From CAZKNF01 sp964554105 (GTDB lineage: Bacteria; Bacteroidota; Rhodothermia; Rhodothermales; VXPQ01): 63,095 bases of DNA. The position numbers were made by a program, and so were the translations under genes. The number at the start of each line of letters is the position of its first letter. Within the stretch, counting starts at the first letter, position 1. The stretch spans positions 1 to 63,095 of the forward strand of contig CAZKNF010000013.1 of the NCBI GenBank assembly GCA_964554105.1, written 5' to 3'. This document shows, piece after piece, positions 46,304-56,400 of this stretch. Under the pieces are notes generated by a model. That model was not told the origin of the DNA. It worked only from the letters and a program-made list of their open reading frames with translations, and ran no database searches.

Positions 46304-47621
46304 TGAGAATTATCTGCACATCCATGACATTCGTATGCGTGTGGCCGGTCTTCAGCAGACCGTCAACCTGGAGAAAGAAACTGTAGCTGTCGTTGTTGGC
46401 GAGATAGTCCCGGGCATCGAATCCACGTCGCTTACCGGCTGCAACCGTATCAGGTCCTGCCCACGCGCCTGCGGCATCGGTTACGCCGTCGATCCCGTCG
46501 GTGCCGCCACTGAGAAAGACGATTTCGCGGTGCTCACCGTGCATTCCGAGGGACGCAGAAAGTGCCATCTCCTGATTGCGACCCCCTTTACCGTCACCGC
46601 GAACCTTTACAGTAGTTTCTCCACCTGTGATCAGACAGAGAGGATGCGCGGTCTTTCGTTCGAGCGCGGTTTCGATCAGATATCGGCCGACCTCCCGCGC
46701 CTCTCCGGTCATTTCTTTGGAAAGGATGTCGACCTCATAACCTCGTTTCCGTGCTTCCGATGCCGCTGCCTGCAATGCATCGTCATTCGTCGCCAGGAGA
46801 AGATTCGTCACGCGCTCGAAGACTAGTGAGTCAGGGTCCGGCGTCTCGGATACGAGTGTGGAAAGGCCATCCTCGATTACCTGGCGCACCGAGGAGGGAA
46901 TTCGATCCCAGAGCTCTCTTTCTTCAAGAACCTGCTTCGCATCGCCAAACGACGACGGATCTGGTACTGTTGGACCGCTCGCGATTACACTCAGATCGTC
47001 CCCCACGACATCGGAAACGATTAGCGCTAGCACCTCGGCCGGTTCGGCGGCAGCGGCTAATCGGCCACCTCCAACACTCGTTAGATGTTTACGAACCGTG
47101 TTTACAGCGTAGATGTCCGCCCCTGATTCCAAAAGCAGCCGATACGTCTCCTGCGCTTCGTCTAACGTTATCTCACCAGCGAAATCAGCACACAGAGAGG
47201 AACCACCACCTGAGACGAGCACAATTAGGAGTTCGTCCGTCTGCGCGCGCTCGGCCATGTCAAGAATGCGTTCGGCTGCGCGGCGGCTGCCTTCATTCGG
47301 CAGAGGGTGGCCGGCCTCAATGGCTTGGATGCGCGACGGGGAACGAAGATGGCCGGGCAGAGACGCAGGATAGCCTTCAGGTACGGCTATCACACCACTG
47401 TCGATTCTCCGCTCAAGCGTGGATTCGAGGACGGCTGCTGTCGCGAGCGCCGCCTTGCCCATCCCCACGACGTGAACTCGTCCGTACGCATTGAAAGGGT
47501 TGGATGCGACGCGGTCCCACTCCACATCCTGGAGCAGGAACTCAGCCTGAACTGCACGAATGGAAGCGTCAAAAATTGCTCGGGCGTCGACAACCTGGCG
47601 GTTCGTGTGTGGAGGCTTCAT
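46275..47621 (-). CDS. Glycerate 2-kinase (MOFRL/DUF4147 type)
   Basis: Phosphorylates D-glycerate to 2-phosphoglycerate. The N-terminal DUF4147 domain includes VVGMGKAA, PLPNEGSRRAAERIL and LVSGGGSSL; the C-terminal MOFRL domain holds GGETTVKVRGDGKGGRNQEMAL and SGGTDGIDG. The 448 residues are normal for class II glycerate kinase. Serine and glyoxylate metabolism and sugar-acid breakdown are typical routes. It is alone on the minus strand between plus-strand genes. Confidence 0.94.
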   Translation of the reverse strand: MKPPHTNRQVVDARAIFDASIRAVQAEFLLQDVEWDRVASNPFNAYGRVHVVGMGKAALATAAVLESTLERRIDSGVIAVPEGYPASLPGHLRSPSRIQAIEAGHPLPNEGSRRAAERILDMAERAQTDELLIVLVSGGGSSLCADFAGEITLDEAQETYRLLLESGADIYAVNTVRKHLTSVGGGRLAAAAEPAEVLALIVSDVVGDDLSVIASGPTVPDPSSFGDAKQVLEERELWDRIPSSVRQVIEDGLSTLVSETPDPDSLVFERVTNLLLATNDDALQAAASEARKRGYEVDILSKEMTGEAREVGRYLIETALERKTAHPLCLITGGETTVKVRGDGKGGRNQEMALSASLGMHGEHREIVFLSGGTDGIDGVTDAAGAWAGPDTVAAGKRRGFDARDYLANNDSYSFFLQVDGLLKTGHTHTNVMDVQIILINQPGQHIS

Positions 47622-47712
47622 TACTATAAACGTTGCAAACGAAGGGCGAGCAGGCAGAAGAGCATGTCGAATCTATGGTCCGCAGCCCACCCCATGCAAG
47701 GCAGAATGAGCT

Positions 47713-48357
47713 ATGAATGAAAAGAAGATCGGAAGACTACACGTTCTCACGGATTTTCACTTCCAGCAGCGATTCTCACATGCAGGGCTGGCACTTCGCG
47801 CAATCAACGGCGGCGCCGACACGATTCAGTTCAGGGAAAAGCGAGTAGGTGTCCGACACGTCCTTCTTCAGGCCGATGAGATCGCTGACGTCTGCCGTCG
47901 GAGAGCGACCCCATTTCTCGTGAATGACCGAATCGACATCGCATTAGCGGCAGGCGCGGATGGCGTCCACCTCGGACAATCGGATTTCCCCCTCCACCGT
48001 GCACGCGCCGTGCTTCCATCGCAGGCTGTAATCGGTGCCACCGCAACGACCGTGGAGCAGGCGATCGCCGCTTCCAAAGAGGGAGCCGACTACCTTGGTT
48101 TCGGTCCAGTATTCCACACAGGCTCCAAGGCGAACCCGGCGTCCGTGAAAGGAATTGCATCGCTTCGGACGGTATGTGAAGTTGTCGACATCCCCGTCAT
48201 TGCGATTGCAGGCATTACCGTACAACGCATCCCAGCGGTACTAGAAGTGGGAGCGCACGGCGTCGCCGTAATGACGGCCGTCACGACGGCCAAGGATCCC
48301 GAAGCGGCGACCGCTCTTCTTCGTGCAGCCATCGACGATGTATTAGACGCACGATGA
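47713..48357 (+). CDS. thiE: Thiamine phosphate synthase
   Basis: Joins HMP-PP and thiazole phosphate to make thiamine phosphate. The TIM-barrel shows GADTIQFREKR, PFLVNDRIDIALAAGADGVHLGQSD and YLGFGPVFHTGSKAN. The 214 residues are normal. No other thi genes and no TPP riboswitch are visible in front of it. It converges on hemD with six bases between. Confidence 0.94.
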   Translation: MNEKKIGRLHVLTDFHFQQRFSHAGLALRAINGGADTIQFREKRVGVRHVLLQADEIADVCRRRATPFLVNDRIDIALAAGADGVHLGQSDFPLHRARAVLPSQAVIGATATTVEQAIAASKEGADYLGFGPVFHTGSKANPASVKGIASLRTVCEVVDIPVIAIAGITVQRIPAVLEVGAHGVAVMTAVTTAKDPEAATALLRAAIDDVLDAR

Positions 48358-48363
48358 TCAAAC

Positions 48364-49110
48364 TCAGCCCCTCCCGGAGAGGCGTGCATCTGAGCCCGTA
48401 ATGGCCCGCGAAAGTGAGTCAGGCGTGGGTTTGTCGGCAACGGCATCAACGTTCATTCCGGATGCTCGGGCCGCCTCTGCCGTCGTGCTCCCGATCGTCG
48501 CGACACGGACGCTCGTCAGATCACAGCCTGCATCTGACCGCACAGCTTCTACTCCGGACGGACTGAAAAAAACGATCCAATCAGGCAACGGACGCGACGC
48601 GAGGTCGAGATCCGTTCTGATATGCGACTCGTAGACACACACCTCTTCGAACGCGACGTCGTACGCTCGAAGGCGCGAAGGCAGCTCATCTCGACGGCGG
48701 TTGCCGCAGAGATACAGGAGCGGCTTACCGAAATCATGATCGACGATGAGCTCCGCGAGGCGAGCCGCCGTTCCGGCCTCCTCACCGATTGGCGTAAATC
48801 CAATTTCTCGAAGCGCCGATGATGTTGAAGGCCCAACGGCGAAAATCGCCTTGGTGTGCCATAGAACTGTTTCAGTTGGTAGCCAGGACATAGCCGATGT
48901 CAGCGCCTCCACCGAACGGGGGCTTGGAAAAACAATTCCGTCGTAATGACGCGGGTGTTCGAGCGCTCTACGGAGTTCTCGCTGGTTCACAAATTCGAAC
49001 CGGAGGACGGGGATGAATACCGACGTGAAACCGACTTTTCGCAGCGCCGCCTCGTAAGGATCCAGCTGCTGGCCGGAGCGAAAAAGTACCACGGTGCGAT
49101 CCGCGCTCAT
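48364..49110 (-). CDS. hemD: Uroporphyrinogen-III synthase
   Basis: Closes and inverts the tetrapyrrole ring to give uroporphyrinogen III. The fold is recognised by weak family motifs: IVFPSPRSVEAL, AVGPSTSSALREIGFTP, and later DWIVFFSPSGVEAVR and TIGSTTAEAARASG. The 248 residues and position after hemC (two bases) make the assignment firm. HemD sequences diverge, so the context carries weight. Last gene of the operon. Confidence 0.92.
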   Translation of the reverse strand: MSADRTVVLFRSGQQLDPYEAALRKVGFTSVFIPVLRFEFVNQRELRRALEHPRHYDGIVFPSPRSVEALTSAMSWLPTETVLWHTKAIFAVGPSTSSALREIGFTPIGEEAGTAARLAELIVDHDFGKPLLYLCGNRRRDELPSRLRAYDVAFEEVCVYESHIRTDLDLASRPLPDWIVFFSPSGVEAVRSDAGCDLTSVRVATIGSTTAEAARASGMNVDAVADKPTPDSLSRAITGSDARLSGRG

Positions 49111-49112
49111 AC

Positions 49113-50045
49113 CTACCCCTTTCGAAGCTCCTCCAGAATTGCATCTCCTCCATCAGACAGTAGACGCTCGGCCAGCATGACGCCCAATCGTTCCGCATCT
49201 TCCGGGCGGCCGGAGACCTGATGCCGGCAGTTTCGCAAACCGTCGACGGACGTAACAGAACCCTCGATGATGAGCACACCATCACGTATGCGTCCGTGTG
49301 CACCTACAGGTACCGAACACCCACCTTCCAACGTCCTCAACATGGCCCGCTCCGCCGCGGTGGCATACCCGGACGCCGAATCGTGAATGACGTCTTGAAG
49401 CGTCGCATACACCTCTACGTCCGAGGCCGCACAGACAATGCCTAGAGCTCCCTGCCCGACGGCAGGAAGCATGATAGCGGTATCGACCGTTTCGGTAATG
49501 CGGTTCCCCATCCCAAGGCGTCGCAGTCCCGCCGCGGCGAGAACCAGGCCGTGCCAGTCCCCTTGGTCCAATTTGTTTACACGGGTATCGACGTTTCCAC
49601 GCACCGAGACGATCTCGAGATCTTGTCGCCACGCCTTGAGCTGAGCTCGGCGTCTCAGCGACGACGTTGCGATGATGGCACCTGCGGGCAGGTCGGCCAG
49701 CGATTCGGTTACGGCGCGATGAGCGACGAACGCGTCGTGCGGATCCGCGCGCTGTGCAACGGCAGCAAGGCGAATACCGTCCACCAATCGCGTCGGAAGA
49801 TCTTTCAGCGAGTGAACCGCGAGGTGGATTCGACCATCTAGAAGGGCGAGATCGAGCTCCTTTGTGAATAGATCCTTGTCGTTGATCTGCGAGAGCGGAA
49901 CATCGACGATGCGATCGCCCGCTGTCGAAATTTCCTGCAAATCGACGATGTAGCCGATCCGCTCGAGCCGGCGTTTGATATGTCTTGCCTGCCAAAGTGC
50001 GAGAGCGCTTCCTCGCGTGCCCAGCACGAGCACCCCCCTGGCCAT
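49113..50045 (-). CDS. hemC: Porphobilinogen deaminase (hydroxymethylbilane synthase)
   Basis: Polymerises four porphobilinogens. Conserved sequences are LGTRGSALALWQA, HSLKDLPT, ATSSLRRRAQL, RGNVDTRV and GGCSVPVGAH, with the dipyrromethane-carrying Cys at residue 243. The 310 residues are normal. Its ATG shares one base with the hemA stop (TGATG), so translation is coupled. Confidence 0.96.
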   Translation of the reverse strand: MARGVLVLGTRGSALALWQARHIKRRLERIGYIVDLQEISTAGDRIVDVPLSQINDKDLFTKELDLALLDGRIHLAVHSLKDLPTRLVDGIRLAAVAQRADPHDAFVAHRAVTESLADLPAGAIIATSSLRRRAQLKAWRQDLEIVSVRGNVDTRVNKLDQGDWHGLVLAAAGLRRLGMGNRITETVDTAIMLPAVGQGALGIVCAASDVEVYATLQDVIHDSASGYATAAERAMLRTLEGGCSVPVGAHGRIRDGVLIIEGSVTSVDGLRNCRHQVSGRPEDAERLGVMLAERLLSDGGDAILEELRKG

Positions 50046-51517
50046 CAGGATCTCCCGTGTTCGTCTCCAGACGTCGTTGCAGCCTCGCCGTCTGCTTCGT
50101 TCCTCGAAAAGAGGCGCAGTACGTCATCAAGCTCGAGATCCGATATGCGTTCGACGAATCGCTCACGCGGAATCTGCTGATCGATCGGACAATCTTCCCG
50201 TCTGAGATCGCCGGCAATGTTGCCGTCCTGCTGGATCGCAGATGCTGCATCGTGCGGATTGTTTTCTTCACATTCACCTCTGCGGAAGAGTGCGTGAAGG
50301 AGGCGAATTCCCCGCACGAAGTCGATGCTCTCCGGCTCTACGCCCTTGAGCCGAACGACGGGCACCGCAAGAATTTTCTGAATGATCGATTGTGTAAGTC
50401 GATCGAGTTCGTCACGATCGAAATCCGAGAGGCGCTGATGATGCCGTTCCACCTCATTTGCGCGAATCGTCTCGAACGTATCGGCTATCGTCTGGATCAC
50501 CGGCTGAAGTGCCTGGTGGTGAAAGACCCACGATACGAATTCCCCGAGCATCTCAAGCACGATGCGCTGCGCCTGGGGCACCGCGGTACGACGAATGGAT
50601 TCTGTTTCAGAAAGCCAGACGTTGAGTTCATCAAGACCGATCACTGTATAGCCGATGTCCGCAATCTTCGGATCGACGTTTCGAGGTATGGATATATCGA
50701 CAAACGTCGTTCGATGTGCCTCGGCTTCGGGGAGATCGGCCGCCACTAAAACCGGAGCTTCTGCGGATGTGGCCACGATTACGACGTCGTGCTGTATGGC
50801 CGACGCATGGCGTTCGGACCACATGACGAACTCTGCGTCCGCCCGAGCTGCTACCTCCCGCCCGCGTTCTTCAGATCGATTGGTAAGTGCGAGTCTCGAA
50901 CTGCCGGACTGCCTCAAGGCTTCCAGGGACAGCCGTGCCATCTTACCGCATCCAACGACGAGCGCACGCATGTCCCGAACCGGACGATCGTCAGCGGATT
51001 CCATGGATCGCCGTGCAGCATCCACCGCTACGTACGGCACCGACGCGGCTCCGGTACTGAGATCCGTCTCATTCACGATGCGCTTCGCCAGACGGAACGC
51101 CGTGTGCATCAATCGATGCATGGTCGTACCGACCCGCTCCTCCTCTACGGCGATACGATACGCTTCCTTAAGCTGAGAGAAGATCTGCCCATCGCCGAGA
51201 ATCAGCGACTTGAGGCCTGCTGCCACTTCTAATATGTGACGAACTGCATCCTCATCCTGAACGCTGAATGCCATATCGTCGGGCCAGCGACGCTCGGCCA
51301 CAGAGCACAAAGCACGCGTCACCGTCTCGACATCGGCGGAAGAGCCGTAGAGATAAGCCTCCGTTCGGTTGCAAGTCGAAAGCAGGATAAGCTCACTGCC
51401 GGGTGTTAGCTCGGTACTCCGATGAAGTGCACGAGTGCCCTCCTCACCAAGTGCAAACGCCTCTCGTACCTCCACAGGCGCCTGAAGGTGGTTGACACCG
51501 AACGCGTAGAACTTCAT
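50045..51517 (-). CDS. hemA: Glutamyl-tRNA reductase
   Basis: Reduces glutamyl-tRNA to glutamate semialdehyde, the first committed step of C5 heme synthesis. The catalytic Cys is C49 in LLSTCNRTEAYL; GDGQIFSQLKEAY and the NADPH domain AVVGCGKMARLSLEAL follow. The total of 490 residues exceeds the usual 420 or so; the last 70 residues, rich in Asp/Glu, form a weakly conserved tail that may be disordered. First gene of hemA-hemC-hemD; hemB and hemL are elsewhere. Confidence 0.95.
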   Translation of the reverse strand: MKFYAFGVNHLQAPVEVREAFALGEEGTRALHRSTELTPGSELILLSTCNRTEAYLYGSSADVETVTRALCSVAERRWPDDMAFSVQDEDAVRHILEVAAGLKSLILGDGQIFSQLKEAYRIAVEEERVGTTMHRLMHTAFRLAKRIVNETDLSTGAASVPYVAVDAARRSMESADDRPVRDMRALVVGCGKMARLSLEALRQSGSSRLALTNRSEERGREVAARADAEFVMWSERHASAIQHDVVIVATSAEAPVLVAADLPEAEAHRTTFVDISIPRNVDPKIADIGYTVIGLDELNVWLSETESIRRTAVPQAQRIVLEMLGEFVSWVFHHQALQPVIQTIADTFETIRANEVERHHQRLSDFDRDELDRLTQSIIQKILAVPVVRLKGVEPESIDFVRGIRLLHALFRRGECEENNPHDAASAIQQDGNIAGDLRREDCPIDQQIPRERFVERISDLELDDVLRLFSRNEADGEAATTSGDEHGRS

Positions 51518-51715
51518 GGGGAAGGGGAATTAGGCGGGAAAACTGCACGTTGCTAACCGAACCCGGCTTACGTAGGTTTTCAGCCCGGTAGTGAATTATG
51601 AATGAACGGAATGGTACACTTCCGAGTTGCTTCCAAATCTATTTACAACTGATCACTTACGCAAAGGCGAATTGATCGAACACCCCCGCGTTTAGATCGC
51701 TCTGTGACCTCTCTC

Positions 51716-52837
51716 ATGTCTGTACGTCCTTATCTGAGTCGCCAAAAAAAGTTGTCCGCAATCCTCAGTGAACGCAACCTGCATCTGCTGGCGTTGGGCC
51801 CGGGCCCAACGCTTACATACCTGACGGGCCTTCACTTCCACACTAGCGAACGACCTGTCCTGTTCGTTTTCACAAGCGACTCCATGCCTCTGGCGGTTCT
51901 CCCGGAACTTGAGCACGGAAAACTTCGAGACGTCGATTTCGAATTGAGACCCTTTACGTACAACGAGGATCCATCAACATGGAAGCGCGCGTTCCGAAAC
52001 GTCGCGGCGGCTGCACACCTGGACCTCCGGCGAGTCGCCATCGAACCGCGTCGGCTGCGTGTTTTGGAGTTGCGTATGCTCGAAAATGCTGCACCTCGAT
52101 CAGCTTTCATCAGCGGCGAAGCCGTAACATCGGCGCTCCGCATAATAAAGGATGAGGCTGAAATCAAATCGATGCGCCGCGCTGTCAGCGTCGCGCAGAG
52201 CGCCATTAGACAAACGCTGCATCAACTGAAAGAAGGGATAACTGAAGAGGAGGTGGCTTCAGAGCTCGTCCTCCAGTTGCTGCGGGCGGGTAGCGATACC
52301 GAACTGCCATTTTCTCCTATCGTCGCATTCGGCGATCATACGGCGAATCCCCACGCTACACCGCGCGATCGCAAGCTCACGTCCGGCGACCTCATACTTT
52401 TCGATTGGGGCGCGGCGGCCGGCGGCTATGTATCCGACCTTACTCGAATGTTCTCCTTCGGCGAGGTTGACGAGACGCTCGCCGGCATCACACGCGTTGT
52501 TGAACGGGCGAATCAGGCTGCTTTCGATGCCGCATTTCCGAATGTCGCTGCCGGTGATGTCGATAGGGCTGCACGATCGGTAATCGAAGAGGCTGGTTTC
52601 GGACCGTACTTTATGCATCGCACGGGACACGGGCTCGGACTCGAGGCACACGAAGAACCATATATCCGAGGCGACAGCGACCTGAAGCTTAGGCCTGGCA
52701 TGGCATTCACCATCGAACCCGGAATTTACCTGCCGGATCTGGGAGGAGCGCGCATCGAGGACGACGTAATCGTGACGCAGGATGGAGCGGAACGACTTAG
52801 CGACCTTCCAAGGACGCTCGTTCAACTAGGGGACTGA
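51716..52837 (+). CDS. M24 family Xaa-Pro peptidase (second copy)
   Basis: Pita-bread metallopeptidase of 373 residues from the ATG at 51716; a GTG at 51704 adds four. Metal ligands appear as Asp in LILFDWGAAAGGYVSDLTRMF, His in RTGHGLGLEAHEEPY, Glu in FTIEPGIYLP and Glu in ARIEDDVIV. It differs clearly from the copy at 15078-16145 and could be a PepQ-type dipeptidase. Its end overlaps the convergent penicillin-binding protein by 12 bases. Confidence 0.92.
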   Translation: MSVRPYLSRQKKLSAILSERNLHLLALGPGPTLTYLTGLHFHTSERPVLFVFTSDSMPLAVLPELEHGKLRDVDFELRPFTYNEDPSTWKRAFRNVAAAAHLDLRRVAIEPRRLRVLELRMLENAAPRSAFISGEAVTSALRIIKDEAEIKSMRRAVSVAQSAIRQTLHQLKEGITEEEVASELVLQLLRAGSDTELPFSPIVAFGDHTANPHATPRDRKLTSGDLILFDWGAAAGGYVSDLTRMFSFGEVDETLAGITRVVERANQAAFDAAFPNVAAGDVDRAARSVIEEAGFGPYFMHRTGHGLGLEAHEEPYIRGDSDLKLRPGMAFTIEPGIYLPDLGGARIEDDVIVTQDGAERLSDLPRTLVQLGD

Positions 52838-55450
52838 GCTTTCATCCTCCGGTAGTGCGGCCTCGCTCGAAGCATCTTCCGTACCGTCGTTCTCGGTAGG
52901 TACGGTATCCGGATTCTCCGGCGAAGTGTCGTCGTTGTTCTCCGCATTTCCGGTGGACGTATCCGGCGCGGTGGGCGCCCTGCGCGAAGGTAACCGCTCT
53001 AAGAGCGAGTCGAGCCTGTTGTTTTCCCGTTCCGAACGTGTAAGCGAATCGGCGATTTCATCCGAACGTTCATCCAAATCGATGCGAATGTCGCCGCTGT
53101 TCCGGTCAGAAAGGTAAGTATCGCCCTGGCGCGGGCCCTCGTCATCACCTCCAAACAATACCTGCCAGGCGTTCACAAGCGCATCCTTGAGCGACGCCCC
53201 GAGACTCGCAATCCACGACGGCTCCTCGGCGAATTCAGGTGGAGGAGGAAACCGTTCATCACCTCCCTGGACGACGCCAGCCTGGAGAGCCTGGCGGAAA
53301 AAATCGCCGACGACGAATAGTGCATTATTCCCTCCCTGCCCCCAGTAGTCGGTCCGGAAGGTGACCCGCGGATTGTTGAATCCAATCCAGCTTCCAGCTA
53401 CGAGGTTCGGATGCATGAGGATGAACCAGCCATCGGCACCGTTCTGCGTGGTGCCCGTCTTCCCGGCAACGTCGTGTTGAATCCCAAACGTCGATCGGAT
53501 CCGACTGCCCGTTCCGCGGTCGATAACGCCGCGCATCATGTCCACGACGGCCCTGGCAGACCTTTCATTCAGACGCCGCCGCTCCCTGGGTGCGAACTCT
53601 TCGAGAACGCGCCCTCGACGATCCGTGATATGAGTTACTATGATGGGCTCTCGATAGATGCCGTCGTTCGCGAACGTGCCATAGGCGGAGACCATCTCGA
53701 ATAGGGTAACTTCACTGGTGCCCAGTGCGATCGACGGGACATCGCGCAGCTCGCTTCGATTCACTCCCATCCTCCGTGCCAGCGCTGCGATGTCGCGCGG
53801 ACCCACTTCATTTGCGAGCTGAACGGTGATCGTGTTCTTAGAATAGACAAGTCCGTCGGTTAGAGACATCGCATCACCTGATACGGATTCACCGGCGTTT
53901 TGCGGCTTCCACACATAGCCGTTCTCAAGTTGAATTTCCACATCTCTGTCTATCAATTCGTCGAGCGGTGTGAATCCTTCCTCCAGAGCTCGCGCGTAAA
54001 CAAATGGTTTGAAGGTGGACCCCGGCTGGCGGCGTGCTCGAGCGACATGGTCGTACTGATCCTGCTCGAAATCACGACCCCCCACCCATGCTCGGATATG
54101 TCCAGTCTCTGGTTCAATCGCCATGAATCCCGCCTCCAACCGCGTCATCGATCGCCGGAGCGAGTCGACAAGTGCATCGTCCCTGAGTAGGCTGTCGACC
54201 ATCACATCCACATCGATGCCGGCGTCTGCCCCCGAGCGGTACTCTCTCGTCGAGCGAATTGCCGAAGGCAGTAGATCCGGTCGGATACGCCATAATTCCG
54301 AAAAGCCTCCTCGCCTATATCCTGTGTATCTCGCAGGGTTGCTCGCCAGAATACGTGGTGAATCCATGCTCCATTCGACATCCGCTACTGCCTGCAGTGC
54401 ATTCCCTTGGCGTTCGACTGCTCTCTCGGCCATCTCTTGCATTCGGCTATCGAGCGTCGTGTGGATGACGAGGCTGTCCCGATATACGTTGTAGCCGTGT
54501 CGGTCCGACCAGTCAATCATCCACATGCGGACGTGTTCGGTAAAATGTGGCGCCCTGCTTCCAGGCTCCCGCTGACGTTCGAAATTCAACCTGATGGGCT
54601 GCTCCTGATTTACCTCGAATTCCGCTTCGTCGAGAAATCCCCGTTTGACCATTTGGAGCAGCGCGACATTCCGGCGTTCGAGAGCACGCTCCGGGTTTCG
54701 CACCGGATTATAGTAGTAAGTGCCTTTCAGCATCCCAACCAGCGTGGCACTCTCAAGGACGTCGAGATCGGCTGCCGATTTACTAAAATAGGTTCGCGAT
54801 GCCATCTCGATACCGTAAGCACCAAAGTAGAACGGCACGGTGTTCAGGTATGCCTCGAGTATCTGGTCCTTATCAAAAACGTACTCGATCTTGAATGCCG
54901 TAATCAGCTCCTTCAGCTTTCGGTCGATCGTTTGTCGCCTCCCAATGCGGTCGGGAAACATGTTTCTCGCCAGCTGCTGAGTGATCGTCGATCCACCCTG
55001 CATGTCGCCGCTAAGTGTCCCGATGATCGCGCCGGCCAGGCGGACGGGATCCACTCCCGGATGTTGGTAGAAGCGGTGATCCTCCGTCGCGACGAGGGCT
55101 TGCACGACGTGATCCGATACCTGGTCGAGCGAGACCCACTCTCGGTTAACTCGCCTGAAATGGGTGAGCACTTCGCCATCAGCCGACAGCACGATGCTCG
55201 GCTGTTCAATGCGTGACTTTCTGAGGGTCTCGATCCCCGGCGTGAAAGGAATAAGCAGTATCGTATACACGTATACCCACAGCATGAGCAGTGCTGTGAG
55301 GGCAATGCCTCCAACTCCGACGAGCTTCAGTCGTCGCGTCGGGAGCACATCGGTGCCAAACAGGATATCCACGTAGCGACGCAGAATGCGACCCAGGTTC
55401 AGTAGCTGGTCTCGCGACCAGCGGAAAAATCGGAGTACCTCGTCGTTCAC
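52826..55450 (-). CDS. mrcA: Class A penicillin-binding protein (PBP1A-like)
   Basis: Bifunctional peptidoglycan glycosyltransferase/transpeptidase of 874 residues. A membrane helix (about residues 42-65) precedes the GT51 domain with ATEDHRFYQHPGVD and GGSTITQQLARN. The transpeptidase domain has the active Ser 478 in GSTFKPF, YSKNT and GKTGTTQN. The C-terminal 100 residues are an acidic, Ser/Asp/Pro-rich low-complexity tail. The start codon is GTG. Cell-wall synthesis at the inner membrane, periplasmic side. Confidence 0.95.
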   Translation of the reverse strand: MNDEVLRFFRWSRDQLLNLGRILRRYVDILFGTDVLPTRRLKLVGVGGIALTALLMLWVYVYTILLIPFTPGIETLRKSRIEQPSIVLSADGEVLTHFRRVNREWVSLDQVSDHVVQALVATEDHRFYQHPGVDPVRLAGAIIGTLSGDMQGGSTITQQLARNMFPDRIGRRQTIDRKLKELITAFKIEYVFDKDQILEAYLNTVPFYFGAYGIEMASRTYFSKSAADLDVLESATLVGMLKGTYYYNPVRNPERALERRNVALLQMVKRGFLDEAEFEVNQEQPIRLNFERQREPGSRAPHFTEHVRMWMIDWSDRHGYNVYRDSLVIHTTLDSRMQEMAERAVERQGNALQAVADVEWSMDSPRILASNPARYTGYRRGGFSELWRIRPDLLPSAIRSTREYRSGADAGIDVDVMVDSLLRDDALVDSLRRSMTRLEAGFMAIEPETGHIRAWVGGRDFEQDQYDHVARARRQPGSTFKPFVYARALEEGFTPLDELIDRDVEIQLENGYVWKPQNAGESVSGDAMSLTDGLVYSKNTITVQLANEVGPRDIAALARRMGVNRSELRDVPSIALGTSEVTLFEMVSAYGTFANDGIYREPIIVTHITDRRGRVLEEFAPRERRRLNERSARAVVDMMRGVIDRGTGSRIRSTFGIQHDVAGKTGTTQNGADGWFILMHPNLVAGSWIGFNNPRVTFRTDYWGQGGNNALFVVGDFFRQALQAGVVQGGDERFPPPPEFAEEPSWIASLGASLKDALVNAWQVLFGGDDEGPRQGDTYLSDRNSGDIRIDLDERSDEIADSLTRSERENNRLDSLLERLPSRRAPTAPDTSTGNAENNDDTSPENPDTVPTENDGTEDASSEAALPEDESSVP

Positions 55451-55542
55451 GTGCCCAGCTTCATCGTGATGTGGTCAATCGCCTCGCTCCTGCGTGTTCT
55501 ACATTCCTAACATCGTTACCGTTCACGTTTCGTGTGAGGTTT

Positions 55543-55580
55543 CACGCCCCCTACATTGAAACACGCCCCTACATTGAAAA
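55543..55580. repeat. Short tandem repeat upstream of SDR gene
   Basis: Two adjacent copies of a 19-base unit beginning CACGCCCC and ending TACATTGAAA, differing by one C. They lie 38-75 bases before the SDR start codon. This could be a duplicated protein-binding site or replication slippage. Confidence 0.6.
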
Positions 55581-55617
55581 GAGTAGGTTGAAACTGGTCT
55601 CCACGAACAACAAGTCT

Positions 55618-56400
55618 ATGGAACTGGCAGGTAAAGTAGCGGTGATTACGGGCGGCGGATCCGGCATCGGTGCGGCCGCGGCCCGGCTTTTTGCCCGGGA
55701 AGGTGCACGCGTCGTCGTCGTCGGCCGTACGAAGAAAAAGCTCGACAACACGGTCGAGATGATTGAGCGGGACGGCGGATATGGACTGGCCATAACGGGA
55801 GACATATCGGCCGCCGGCGAGATGAAGAACCTTTTCGCCGAGGTCGAATCACACTGGGATCGGCTCGACGTTGTTTTCGCCCACGCAGGCGTAAACGGCG
55901 TCTGGGCACCCGTGGAAGAGATCGAGCCGGAGGAGTGGAATAAAACCATCGACATTAATCTCACCGGCACGTTCCTCACGGCCAAATATGCTGTCCCGCT
56001 TCTCAAGAAGCAGGGGGGATCGATCATCATCACCTCGTCCATCAACGGCACGAGGAGATTCACGGGCGCCGGCGCAAGTGCCTACTCTGCGTCTAAAGCC
56101 GGACAAATCGCATTTATGAAGATGATCGCGCTCGAGCTTGCAAAGCATCGCATTCGCGTGAACGCCATCTGTCCGGGGGCCGTCTCGACGGATATCGAGC
56201 AGACTACCGAGCTGAGAAATGTCGAATCTGCAGCGGAGCCGGTTCGCTACCCGGAAGGCGACATCCCTTTAACGGACGGCGAACCAGGTACATCTGAGCA
56301 GGTGGCTGAACTCGTGCTATTCCTCGCCTCCGATCGATCGAGCCATATCAGCGGTACTCCGATATGGATCGACGGAGCGGAGTCCCTTCTTCAGGGATAG
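55618..56400 (+). CDS. Short-chain dehydrogenase/reductase
   Basis: Classical SDR of 260 residues from the ATG at 55618. The NAD(P) motif TGGGSGIGAAAARLF, the NxxG-type AHAGVNG, the catalytic Ser in ITSSINGT and YSASKAGQ with Tyr and Lys are present. The ending HISGTPIWIDGAESLL is typical. The substrate cannot be predicted; a 3-oxoacyl or sugar alcohol would be possible. It is followed by a small GC hairpin (56400-56415). Confidence 0.92.
   Translation: MELAGKVAVITGGGSGIGAAAARLFAREGARVVVVGRTKKKLDNTVEMIERDGGYGLAITGDISAAGEMKNLFAEVESHWDRLDVVFAHAGVNGVWAPVEEIEPEEWNKTIDINLTGTFLTAKYAVPLLKKQGGSIIITSSINGTRRFTGAGASAYSASKAGQIAFMKMIALELAKHRIRVNAICPGAVSTDIEQTTELRNVESAAEPVRYPEGDIPLTDGEPGTSEQVAELVLFLASDRSSHISGTPIWIDGAESLLQG

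Noticed and set aside
47622..47712. TPP riboswitch before thiE
   Set aside because: The region is only 91 bases and lacks the conserved CTGAGA and second-stem blocks.
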